DNA from: Acanthosepion esculentum | Lineage: Eukaryota > Mollusca > Cephalopoda > Sepiida > Sepiidae | Direction of reading: 5' to 3' | Assembly: GCA_964036315.1 (NCBI GenBank) | Contig: OZ038500.1 | Span: forward strand, 63,754,749 to 63,818,748 | DNA length: 64,000 nt | Shown here: piece by piece, positions 31,119 to 40,668 of the stretch | Layout of the letters: every line of letters starts with the position of its first letter | Numbering within the stretch: position 1 is the stretch's first letter | Notes under the pieces: model-generated | What the model saw: only the letters and a program-made list of their open reading frames with translations | Databases searched by the model: none | What the model was told of the DNA's origin: nothing | Made by a program: the position numbers and the translations under genes

Positions 31119-31579
31119 AAAGTGGGGGGCCGATTTCTTATGGTTATTAAGTAATTAATTGATTCGATAGTAATTGCTACATGATTATATGATAATTTAA
31201 AAATATATTTCAACATTTATTTGAAAGCATTTATCACTTTGTAAGGACTTAAGAAAATATCAATTTAATGTCTGCTATCAATTTCACTGTATATGTAAAA
31301 TCTAAACGGCAAATTCTGTCTGTCTGTCCGTGTGACTGAATCTCCCCCCCCCCCGCTAACTCAGGCACTTGCTCTACATAGATAAATTATACCTTCTGGG
31401 AAATCAGGATGATCCCGGGATTAAATCGCTGCCCTTAATCTGTTGCTTAAACATCCAATATTGGGTTTTGTTTTCGGATGAGGAGGGGATAGTGAAAAAT
31501 TCAAATTTTAAAATAACTGAAAAAATTAGTGATTTTAAAAGTTTTTAAATTTTTAATGAGCTTAAAGTAACAAAAAACT
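31119..31579. other. No gene recognised
   Basis: AT-rich with a C12 run near 31345. Nothing assignable. Confidence 0.45.
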
Positions 31580-32545
31580 TTGGATTTAAAAAATGTTTAT
31601 ATTCTATTTAAAATATATTTTTTATTTCTTCAAAATGCCAAAGAATCAGAGAGGTTTCGTGACGTGGCGTTTTGAAGTTCCACAGAGTTTGTGATTTGAA
31701 GAATTCAACTTTCGGCCTGAATTGGAATTTCGGACCAAATCGGTCTTTTTCAGGAATTTAACCTATAGCCCGAATCAGAGTTCAAGTGATATTTTGAATT
31801 TCCATGGAGTGAATTGAGGAATTCAGGGTTATATCTTCAAAATGCCATAGAAAAATCCAAACACCAGAGCTCTAAGGCAAAAGGAGAAAAGAGCAGAAGA
31901 AACACCAGATAAGGCACAAGCTAGGAGACAAGTGGATGCTGCAAACCATATAAGATCAAGAGCATCCCAAACATCGGAAGAGGTGCAAGAAAGAGAAGGT
32001 CAAGTGTTACAAATGACAATGAAATTTCATCAAGCAGAGAAACAGACATAAGGAAGTTTTATGGGAACTTACCGATAATAATAATAATGGACTATTCCTG
32101 ACATTATAAATACTGAGCCTCGCAAGAGGGAGGAGAGATAATTGTAAGAACATTGGAATAGTAATACTTGCCAAGACAACATAGTTCACTCTAACCAAAT
32201 CTGATAGTCATTACTAATACTTCTACTTCTTTGTATTATATTTCTGTTATAATATATCTTGTTATTCCTTACCTATGTTCGAGTTATTTCTTCATTGGTA
32301 CAAGGAACTTGGACCATAACAGGAAGAGAAGATCAAGAGCTGCAGTGGATGAGTCTTTATCAAGGAGAGAAAGGAATGCTGCAAACCAAAGATCAAGATC
32401 TTTGGCAATACCCGATGAAATACATGCCAGATAGGTTATTAATAATCATAATCTTGTTAAAAGAATGCAGCTGTCTAAGCTGGCTTTTCAGTACAACAGG
32501 CGGTGACTATTCAAATCATCCAAAGATATATATTGGATCACAGAA
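31580..32545 (+). mobile_element. Helitron N-terminal remnant, copy 1 (interrupted by a solo LTR)
   Basis: The 5' flank carries TTTCGTGACGTGGCGTTTTG and CCATGGAGTGAATTGAGGAA. It is followed by a basic region KRAEETPDKAQARRQVDAAN, HIRSRASQTSEEVQERE. After the LTR it continues RKRRSRAAVDESLSRRERNA, ANQRSRSLAIPDEIHAR and a KRMQLSKLAFQYNRR-like segment. Repeated R/E-rich modules of this kind, ahead of a Cys-His segment, are typical of the N-terminal region of Helitron replicases. The Rep and helicase domains are not present. Copy 2 follows directly. Confidence 0.68.
32057..32321 (+). mobile_element. Solo LTR (265 bp) with GGAAG target duplication
   Basis: GGAAG at 32052-32056 and 32322-32326 flanks the insert, which ends CCATAACA. 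Inside are AATGGACTATTCCTGACATT, a TATA-like TTATAAATACTGAGCCTC, and GAACATTGGAATAGTAATAC with CAAGACAACATAGTTC. The last half is collinear with the LTR at 46583-47701. That one has the same TATA-like block and the same GTTCGAGTTATTTCTTCATT ending, but carries three extra 266-bp repeats. A 5-bp duplication and TG..CA-like ends suit a Gypsy-type LTR. The superfamily is inferred because no internal region is present. Confidence 0.85.
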
Positions 32546-34280
32546 TTTGTGATTGAAGAACTCGATTTTCTGAATTTCGCTCGGAATTGGACTTATAGCC
32601 CGAATCGGAGTTAAAGTGAGGTTTTGAAGATCCATGGAGTGAATTGAGGAATTCAAGGTTAATTTTTCAAGATGTCATGGAAAAAAAAATCAAAGACAAG
32701 AGCTCTAAGGTAAAAGGAGAGAAGAGCAGAAGAAACACCAGAAGAGGCACAAGCTAGGAGACAAGTAGATGCTGCAAACCATAGAAGATCAAGAGCATCT
32801 GAAATCTTAGAAGAGTACCAGAAATGAAGAGAAGCAAATGTTGAAGGGAGATGACAATGAAACTTCATCAAGAGAAGCAGATACAGAAAGGAAGCGAAGA
32901 TCAAGAGCTGCAGATGATAAACTTTATCTACAACTTTTTCTTTTTTTTGATTCGATATTCGTGCCAGTTTCTGGTAGGATTTTTCAATTTGTCTCTATAT
33001 TTTCGGTATATCGGGTCCGTACCGATCCTTTCGTATCTGTCTATATTTCTGAGATGAGGTATTCTGTACACTATTTACATTATTCGGACTATTGTCCTCA
33101 TCTTTGTCGCCATATTTATTACTCTTTTTCTTTTTTTTGATTCGATATTCGTGCCAGTTTCTGGTAGGATTTTTCAATTTGTCTCTATATTTTCGGTATA
33201 TCGGGTCCGTACCGATCCTTTCGTATCTGTCTATATTTCTGAGATGAGGTATTCTGTACACTATTTACATTATTCGGACTATTGTCCTCATCTTTATCGC
33301 CATATTTATTACTCTTTTTCTTTTTTTTGATTCGATATTCGTGCCAGTTTCTGGTAGGATTTTTCAATTTGTCTCTATATTTTCGGTATATCGGGTCCGT
33401 ACCGATCCTTTCGTATCTGTCTATATTTCTGAGATGAGGTATTCTGTACACTATTTACATTATTCGGACTATTGTCCTCATCTTTGTCGCCATATTTATT
33501 ACTCTTTTTCTTTTTTTTGATTCGATATTCGTGCCAGTTTCTGGTAGGATTTTTCAATTTGTCTCTATATTTTCGGTATATCGGGTCCGTACCGATCCTT
33601 TCGTATCTGTCTATATTTCTGAGATGAGGTATTCTGTACACTATTTACATTATTCGGACTATTGTCCTAATCTTTGTCGCCATATGTATTATTTATTGTA
33701 ATAAATATGGCGACAAAGATTAGGGCAATAGTCCGAATAAGGTAAATAGTTTACATAATACCTCATCTCAGTAATATAGACAGAAAATTTATCTAGGAGA
33801 GAAATAGTCGCTGTAATCTATAGAAGAGCAAAATAATTGGAAACACCCAATGAAAGAAATACTAAACAGGTTAATAATTATTACAATCATGCTAAAAGGA
33901 GTGCAGTTAGTTTTTTTGTGCCTGTCTAAGCTAATTTTTCAATACAACAGAGGGGGACTTCAAATGATCCAAATATATCTATTGGATCAATGATAATTCA
34001 GTGTAAGCATTGTAATGCTCTCAGATTCACGGATGAACCAGATGTGATGTGGTGTAACAAAGGAAAAATACAGCTGGAAGATCTGCCAGGTCCTCCAGAG
34101 CCATTTCTATCACTTCTGGATGGGAATTCAGCTAAATAAAAAAACTTCATCCAGAACGTCAAAAGCTACAATAACTGTCTTGCAGTGACCGCATTTGGAC
34201 ACAAAGGTGCTATCTTGCCAGGATGGAAGACATCTTGCAGAAATAAGGACAGGAGTTCGGTTTTTAAACTAGTAGTTAAT
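32546..34280 (+). mobile_element. Helitron N-terminal remnant, copy 2 (interrupted by a 190-bp array)
   Basis: Begins with the same flank as copy 1 (CAGAATTTGTGATTGAAGAA, CCATGGAGTGAATTGAGGAA), then RRAEETPEEAQARRQVDAAN and HRRSRASEILEEYQK. The tandem array at 32931-33787 splits the next module. Coding resumes LSRREIVAVIYRRAK and later reaches SMIIQCKHCNALRFTDEPDV, MWCNKGKIQLEDLPGPPEPF, LSLLDGNSA, NVKSYNNCLAVTAFGHKGA. The C-x2-C..WCNKGK, PPxPxxSLL and YNxxLAxxxFG blocks are the conserved N-terminal Helitron-like domain, which supports the assignment. Stops and frameshifts are present. Confidence 0.78.
32931..33787. repeat. 190-bp tandem array, 4 copies, with inverted terminal half and 8-bp duplication
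   Basis: The unit (CTTTTTCTTTTTTTTGATTC .. ATTCGGACTATTGTCCTCAT) recurs at exactly 190-bp steps from 32932 to ~33685 with almost no differences. The array ends with a reversed partial unit at 33700-33780 (AATATGGCGACAAAGATTAG .. TACCTCATCTCAGTAATATA). TTTATCTA at 32923-32930 and 33788-33795 flanks the whole block, marking it as one insertion into the Helitron. The identical 88-codon minus-strand frames are a by-product of the repetition. The 3' part of each unit is the dispersed ATTTACATTATTCGGAC motif. Confidence 0.9.
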
Positions 34281-34510
34281 AAAACGCTTTAGTTAAGATT
34301 ATGAAAAATAATTTCATAAGCTATTAAAACACAAAATACAGTATTTACATTATTTGGATTTGGACTAATCTCCCCATTAATGTCTATGGTGCAGAAAAAA
34401 CTTCGTGAATTTAAAAAATGTTTTAAATTCAGTTTAAAATATATATTTTATTTCTTCAAGATGCCAAGTAGTCAAAGGTTTCGTGACGTCAGTTTTTGAA
34501 GTTCCGCAGA
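34281..34510. repeat. Helitron 5'-flank-like fragment
   Basis: 34415-34505 repeats AATTCAGTTTAAAATATATA, TTTCTTCAAGATGCCAAG, GGTTTCGTGACGTCAG and TTGAAGTTCCGCAGAATTTG, matching 31590-31700. A partial third piece follows at 34550-34605. The start of another copy is possible. Confidence 0.6.
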
Positions 34511-35285
34511 ATTTGAGATTTGAAACATTTGTAATTTATAAAGTAGCACAACAACTTCGTCAATACAAAAAATATTTAAAATTCAGTTTAAAATATTTAC
34601 TGCTTACGAATTAAGTGAACTTCCTTCCTCATGTTGTTTAGGAAGGACTGAAATTGGATCGGGGGAAAAACGATGAGAAAACATGACTACAAAACCAGAA
34701 ATGGCTGTAATGGGACTTGGTGTGTTCTGTGGATACACGTTTGGTCCTCTTCTGAATCTTTTTTTTTACAATGACGTTCACCCTGTACAAGGCCCAAGAG
34801 CCATCGGAATTTAAACGGTTACAATGTAAGAAACACCACCCTATGTAAGGTGATAAATTAACATCCACTCATTTAACATCAAAATAAATGTAGCCGACCT
34901 TGGACAATGGTGTGTTAGCTACCTTCATATTACGCAACCGGGGACATACTTATCCAACTGCCCTTTTCACTTTATATAACAAGCATAAAAGTTTTTTTTT
35001 CTCGGTCGCCTACCTTTAGCCCGTCGCATTCACATTAATCTTCACATACATCTTAATAGAATATGTATATTTAGGCAGCCTATCTTCATTCAAGCATGTT
35101 TTGTTATAACATATCATGTCTATTTATTTTTTAGTTTAACCCTCTCGAATTCACAGATTAATTTCTTAATGTTGTTATTAAACTCATTAAGGAAAGCACC
35201 GTAGTTTTTCTCATTCCTTTGATTTTCCCAAGTAGTATAATCTCACCCAAACTAATTGGTGAATTGCTAAGACAAAAATTTTTTT
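34511..35285. other. No gene recognised
   Basis: Mixed to AT-rich. The 76-codon minus frame at 34638-34868 matches nothing I know. Confidence 0.4.
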
Positions 35286-35289
35286 TTTG

Positions 35290-35380
35290 GTGTTACATGA
35301 AACGTGCTATATTAATTCAAGTGTTAACGTTATCTAAGGGAGGTAACTTAATTTATATTTTTTTAAACTTCATGTAACAA
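35290..35380. repeat. Short inverted-repeat insert in a mariner remnant
   Basis: GTGTTACATGAA at 35290 and TTCATGTAACAA at 35369 are inverted ends of a ~90-bp stretch directly upstream of the mariner 3' part. It may be a tiny MITE-like insert. Confidence 0.4.
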
Positions 35381-35382
35381 CA

Positions 35383-35641
35383 AAGATAAACTGAGAGCAA
35401 TGATTATAGCAGCATTCACCAATTTAAACAAGAACATTCAGAAGTGTTGCAGGAGATTCCGAAGTCGTCTGGAGTATGTCGTTGAAGCCAATTGCGATTT
35501 TATTGAATAAATTTACTGTTTAGTATTTCAAGATATGTTTGTGTAATGTTGTTAAATATATCTGTTAAAATGAGATGTCGGTATTATTTTATTATTTTTT
35601 TTTGCGTAATTTAGACGACAATTTCTCCATCGCAGACTGTA
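35383..35641 (+). mobile_element. mariner-like element, 3' end copy
   Basis: The plus strand reads KLRAMIIAAFTNLNKNI, then CCRRFRSRLEYVVEANCDFI and a stop. It is followed by the same 3' flank as the 5012-5970 element (TTTACTGTTTAGTATTTCAA, AAATGAGATGTCGGTATTAT, TTAGACGACAATTTCTCC), ending GCAGACTGTA at 35641. The N-terminal and catalytic parts are absent. It lacks the tandem subterminal units of the first copy. Confidence 0.82.
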
Positions 35642-36689
35642 TAACAAAAGGGAATGATTAATATTCAATCCAACTGACGTTTACCAAAGTTTGGAACTTT
35701 AGCTTTTAACTAAAACGGTTCCTTCAAGAGAAAAGCAGATTAACGTTATTTCAATTAAAACTTATGAAATCGATCTGTTCACATTTTAAGTTAATGTTAG
35801 CCTGAGAGAATTTTCCTTCTCGGCAATCCATATTATTAGGTCCTTTACAAATCCACAGGTTTCTTTATAAACGAGAATAAATTTTAACCTCCAGCCTGTG
35901 CGTTTACTTTTGAAAGCATTTCAGATTCTTTCTGGCAAATTGCTTTCAAAGAATCTTTAACTCAAATGACAAAATCTAAACCAAAGAAACAAATATCCTC
36001 TTGTAAAGTTCCTGCTGAAGTTGAAGTGAAATAGCGAATGCTTTTTTTGAAGCACTTAATATGTTAATACTTTTCCCACTACTTCTTAGAATTGAATCTT
36101 CAGCAGGTCTTAAACAAAACATAATAAATCGTATTTCCTACCAAGATCCGCGTTTGAGCTCAGACAAGGACTTACATTAAAGTACGATGATTTTTTACGG
36201 AGAATATTGACGCAACACAATCGTTTTCTCATTTTTCATTAGCATTCAGCTAGTCTAGGTGAAAATAAATATTCATAAAACTCCTTTAGGAAGGAATGAC
36301 ACTGGATCAATTCATCTAACGAATTAACTTAATTTGAAAAAAATGTCGACACTAAATAATCTTAATCTTAATTGGGGTTTTGAAATCTGGGGCAAGTTGA
36401 GTGTTATGTTTAACAACACTCTTTATCTAATCAATAATTCTTGTTGATTGATTTATAGTTTGACTGTCTGACATCAGCCAACTAATTTCATTGAATTCAT
36501 ACTAAATGGTGAGTCGACGAATACTGATCGCATGTGTTTGAGTTGTACTTCTAGTCTGGTGTTGCAAAGGTCGGAAACCGAGTGCGTGAACGCAGATTCG
36601 AAAAGGGTTCTTTTTCTTATAGATTATAGATTAATGTTTAATCTATATTGTCAGGTATCACGTTTAAAGTGTTGTCATATTTAATTTAC

Positions 36690-36690
<1 letters not shown>
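35642..36690. other. No gene recognised
   Basis: A kilobase of AT-rich sequence without repeat relatives that I can see. It is one of the few plain stretches of the window. Confidence 0.45.
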
Positions 36691-36756
<66 letters not shown>

Positions 36757-36853
36757 GGATTGATGTGAGTTTGTGACCCTGAGTTTCACGCTACTTGCGA
36801 TTCTCGACGATCGAAATGCGTGAAACCCAGAATTACAAACTCACATCAATCCA
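36691..36853. repeat. (AT)n plus imperfect palindrome
   Basis: After an AT run to 36753, TTGGATTGATGTGAGTTTGT (36754) pairs with ACAAACTCACATCAATCCA (ending 36853), and GAGTTTCACGC pairs with GCGTGAAACCC. The centre, GATTCTCGACGATCG, is also self-complementary in part. Confidence 0.85.
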
Positions 36854-36944
36854 TTTAAATATGTTAGCTCTATCACTGATATTGAGTGCTTTCCAATAAG
36901 TAACGCGCATATGTAATATATAAATTGAATATATATATATATAT

Positions 36945-37104
36945 ATAATTATTTATTTAAAAATTATAACATAAATATTATAATTTATAAATGTTATAAT
37001 TTTTAAATAAATGATTATATCTGCTCTACTCTGTATTGAGCACTCTTATAAGAATAATAATTGTTGGTTATTGGAATTTATTCCGTATATACCAATCCTA
37101 TACT

Positions 37105-37151
<47 letters not shown>
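36945..37151. repeat. Palindrome and (AT)n-flanked repeat
   Basis: TTATTTAAAAATTATAACAT at 36952 is mirrored by TGTTATAATTTTTAAATAA near 36990. The following GCTCTACTCTGTATTGAGCA, TTGTTGGTTATTGGAATTTA and CCAATCCTATACTTG leads into (AT)n at 37109-37151. The same sequence occurs reversed next to (AT)n at 63665-63800. Confidence 0.75.
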
Positions 37152-37159
<8 letters not shown>

Positions 37160-37292
37160 CATTTTACACACACACACACGCACACATATATATATATGAA
37201 ATGTGATAAATATAGATCAAATATGGGTTAGAATTCGACAGAAGAAGGAAGAAATGTTAATTTCATAAACATTACTTATTTGTTCCTTACCT

Positions 37293-38039
<747 letters not shown>

Positions 38040-38310
38040 AAGAGTTGCTCAGATGTGACACAAGGCCGAAAGTATGAAGCACCAAGTAAGGATCGAACTC
38101 ATTTACTCAGTAGTAACTGTTCTAGCGAGACAAGCTTACTAACCATTATACCACAGTGAGGGGACCAATATGTTGATTTTTCAAGTTTAGCTTAGATATG
38201 GCACAAGGCCGAAAGTAGGGGTCACCCAGTGAGGATCGAACTCACGATTCAGTCGTAATTATTCTAGCGAGACAAGTTTACTAACCATTACATCACCATT
38301 TATCAGGAAG
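38040..38310 (-). mobile_element. Two tandem tRNA-derived SINEs
   Basis: Copies at 38040-38165 and 38175-38310 each carry GCxCAGATGTGACACAAGGC-like or GCTTAGATATGGCACAAGGC, AGGATCGAACTCA (B box reversed) and CTTACTAACCATTATACC or TTTACTAACCATTACATC (A box reversed). Same family as 8587-8721 and 16700-16835. They are independent insertions or a tandem duplication. Confidence 0.8.
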
Positions 38311-38314
38311 GTGA

Positions 38315-38700
38315 CCTTGATGTTATCAGAACGGGGAGTGGATGACAGCGTGTGGCACCTTTAGAAAGTGCCTGAAAATTCATACCAGGGGTTAACACAA
38401 GCCTTGTGAGTGAAATTGGGTAGACGGATCTATTTGTCATCCGTCAATGGTTCTTTCCTGCACGAAGTCACAAGTCATCGTGATCGAGGGTCTGAGTGTA
38501 CTGTCCTACTTGATCAAGTCAGATTGAGCGCTCTCGGACAGAAACTGTAACTAAAGTCAACTCAGTATAGCTGCAGTATGAACTACAGGTGAATTCTGTG
38601 AGCGTTGATCAAATGCAAATGTGACTGAACAGGCGTCAGCAAAGGGGATTAGCTAGCCGGTCTAGTAGACAAGCACACTCAGATACGAGCCATTACATCA
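38315..38700 (+). mobile_element. Long-bodied SINE (family L), body without clear head
   Basis: Body blocks are GTGTGGCACCTTTAGAAAGT, GCCTGAAAATTCATACCAGG, AGTGAAATTGGGTAGACGG, CACAAGTCATCGTGATCGAG, CAGAAACTGTAACTAAAGTC and GATTAGCTAGCC. They correspond in order to the reverse complement of 63050-63400. A SINE of another family replaces the head. Confidence 0.68.
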
Positions 38701-39334
38701 TGAGATGTAACTAAAAGGTCTAGGATTAAATATATAAAACTAACGTATAATAGACTGATCAATTTGCTCACACACGAAATTTAATTCGATTCAAAAACCA
38801 GACACATGCTATCGATGCAAATCGCCTGTGATTCCTTAAATTTCTATTCTTTAACATAATGAAAACTTTTCATCTGCCCCGTAACCGTCGATTATTTCAT
38901 TTATAACCACAACGAATCTTCAGTACATTATCATCCTTGTACACACAATCTATGCCCGCTTACGATTGGCCGTAAAACGTACATTAAGTGGCCAATAGTT
39001 CATGCATCATTCACTTTTATCATAAATCGTATTCTGTGCAATAATTATCGTCTGATCTATGCACAAGATCGATTCAAGGAATCAATATTAATCCAATGAT
39101 TTATCTCCATGTAAACTGTCATATGTTTTCAGTCCGAAATCGTCAGTATTGGAAGAAGAACGAAGGTAAGGCCATCTCCACACTGGCCTGATAAAGCCGA
39201 ATGCTGGAAGATGCTGCCGCAAAGATGCAATCAAGTGGATATAGCCGTGGCTAAAAGAGAATTTCGATTATAATCCTATCAGGAGTCAAATGAAGGTGGA
39301 TTGGAAGGTGGCGGTAATAAAAGTTGGTTAGTTG
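38701..39334. other. No gene recognised
   Basis: Mixed-composition sequence. 39130-39300 is more GC-rich but has no readable frame. Confidence 0.4.
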
Positions 39335-39930
39335 GCTGATTTTGTTTAGCGGCATATCAACACCTCTATGGGTTATTTAATTGTTGTGGCCTGTTAGGGG
39401 CCAGAAAGAAAGACACGGAAAGAAGAAGCTAGGTTGAAACAAGTGTATTGAAATAACCAGAACATATATATAAAATAAGAGTGTTATTAGCAGATAGAAG
39501 TGTCTGTCCGAACTGACAGGTTACACTGCGTCCTCCTTAGGAAGTCTCGCAGGTTAGTGTTTATGAAGGAGCAATAGTTCATTCTAATGTAGATAGGTCA
39601 CCATAACATTAATGCGGTTATCTTAATATTTTATACGCAATTTTGTGCTTTCAGCAACAGACGTTTTATAGATAATTTTATATTTGCAGGGTAAATGTAT
39701 GTTTTTTAGATATATAATTTGTAGCTGATAAAATCTATTGTTGGTGTTTTACTAGTTCACTCTTTACCCATAACCGACACCCTAACAGGTGCTACCACCC
39801 CGGGTTAGGTTAGACGAAGGAACTATAGAAGTTAAAAGGTGGTTCAATGCTCCTCAAAACGTCCAATCTCCTGATCAGAGACCTCACTTCCCCATACAGT
39901 TCATCGTCAGACCCAGGCGTGCTAATAAAA
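39335..39930 (-). mobile_element. Retroposon family R, split by a solo LTR
   Basis: The left part TTAGCGGCATATCAACACCT with GGTTATTTAAT is interrupted at 39381. After the LTR the family resumes and reaches AACAGGTGCTACCACCCCGG, GTTAAAAGGTGGTTCAATGC, CTGATCAGAGACCTCAC and TTCATCGTCAGACCCAGG. The orientation matches 10916-11314. Confidence 0.75.
39382..39608. mobile_element. Solo LTR (227 bp) with TTAAT target duplication
   Basis: TTAAT at 39377-39381 and 39609-39613 flanks a 227-bp block beginning TGTTGTGGCCTGTTAGGGGC and ending CACCATAACA. A TATATAAAATAAGAG box lies at 39469. Removing the LTR and one TTAAT restores the family-R sequence GGGTTATTTAATGC. The ending CCATAACA is shared with the LTRs at 32321 and 47701, but the bodies differ. 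Confidence 0.86.
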
Positions 39931-40029
39931 GAAATACTCCCAAATTTGCTTAACTAAATATCAGATTATAATCCTTCTTGCTCCTTCGCCCCTTTATCAT
40001 CGTTAGTCAACTTTACGGCCATATCATAT

Positions 40030-40230
40030 TATAATACCGATACACGTACGGTCACCGAAGTTAAGCAACATCGAGCCTGATCAGTATCTATATGAGTAAC
40101 CGATTGGGAATACCTAGTGTTATATGCTTGAATGTGTGAGTGGTGTAACAGATAACGGCTCTGAATTTGCAATCGGTCGGACGAGTTCCAATTCCAGTCG
40201 GGATCGTTATATTAACTTACGCGCAAATAA
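40030..40230 (+). mobile_element. 5S rRNA/tRNA composite SINE (best 5S part)
   Basis: 40049-40127 follows 5S rRNA through GTCACCGAAGTTAAGCAACA, TCGAGCCTGATCAGTA, ATATGAGTAACCGATTGGGA and ATACCTAGTGTTATATGCT. A tRNA-like part follows directly: GAGTGGTGTAACAGATAACG (A box), then GAGTTCCAATTCCAGTCGGG. The 5S part includes the region of the type 1 internal promoter (A box/C box), so the promoter origin is readable. The tail ATATTAACTTACGCGCAAAT parallels 15232-15255. Confidence 0.8.
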
Positions 40231-40587
40231 CCATGGAAAAGGCATGACTCCAACTATTTTCTCTGCCTCAACCCATTTAAACTTGTAAAGAAAACCTAAA
40301 ATAAATGTAATCTTTGATTCTAAAAAATATCTTTTTTTTTTAAAAGCAGTCATAAAATAATTGTCTTTTTTTAAATACTGAAGTTGTTCGTAGAATTCTA
40401 TAATTTTAAGCCCAGTAAAATTGACGATATTGTTTTGTGTAGCGAAACCATTGTTGTCAGCTGACATTTCACATTACAATAAATTCTTCAAACGGAGTCG
40501 AAAAAATGTTTCAGTCAAAATAATCTGTTTAATTAGATTTTCTTGAAACTTTACCGAATTATTTAAACAATTTAAAAAAATCTTTGC
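40231..40587. other. No gene recognised
   Basis: AT-rich with no recognised features. Confidence 0.4.
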
Positions 40588-40590
40588 AGA

Positions 40591-40666
<76 letters not shown>

Positions 40667-40668
40667 TT
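40588..40668. repeat. (ATT)n-(AGT)n trinucleotide microsatellite
   Basis: ATT units to about 40636, then AGT units to 40666. The Asn/Thr run in the minus frame is an artefact. Confidence 0.96.

Noticed and set aside
32995..33641. Three identical 88-codon ORFs on the minus strand
   Set aside because: A pure consequence of 190-bp tandem duplication of one non-coding unit.
32931..33787. CRISPR-like regular repeats
   Set aside because: The unit is 190 bp with no unique spacers, in a eukaryotic context. It is a tandem array.
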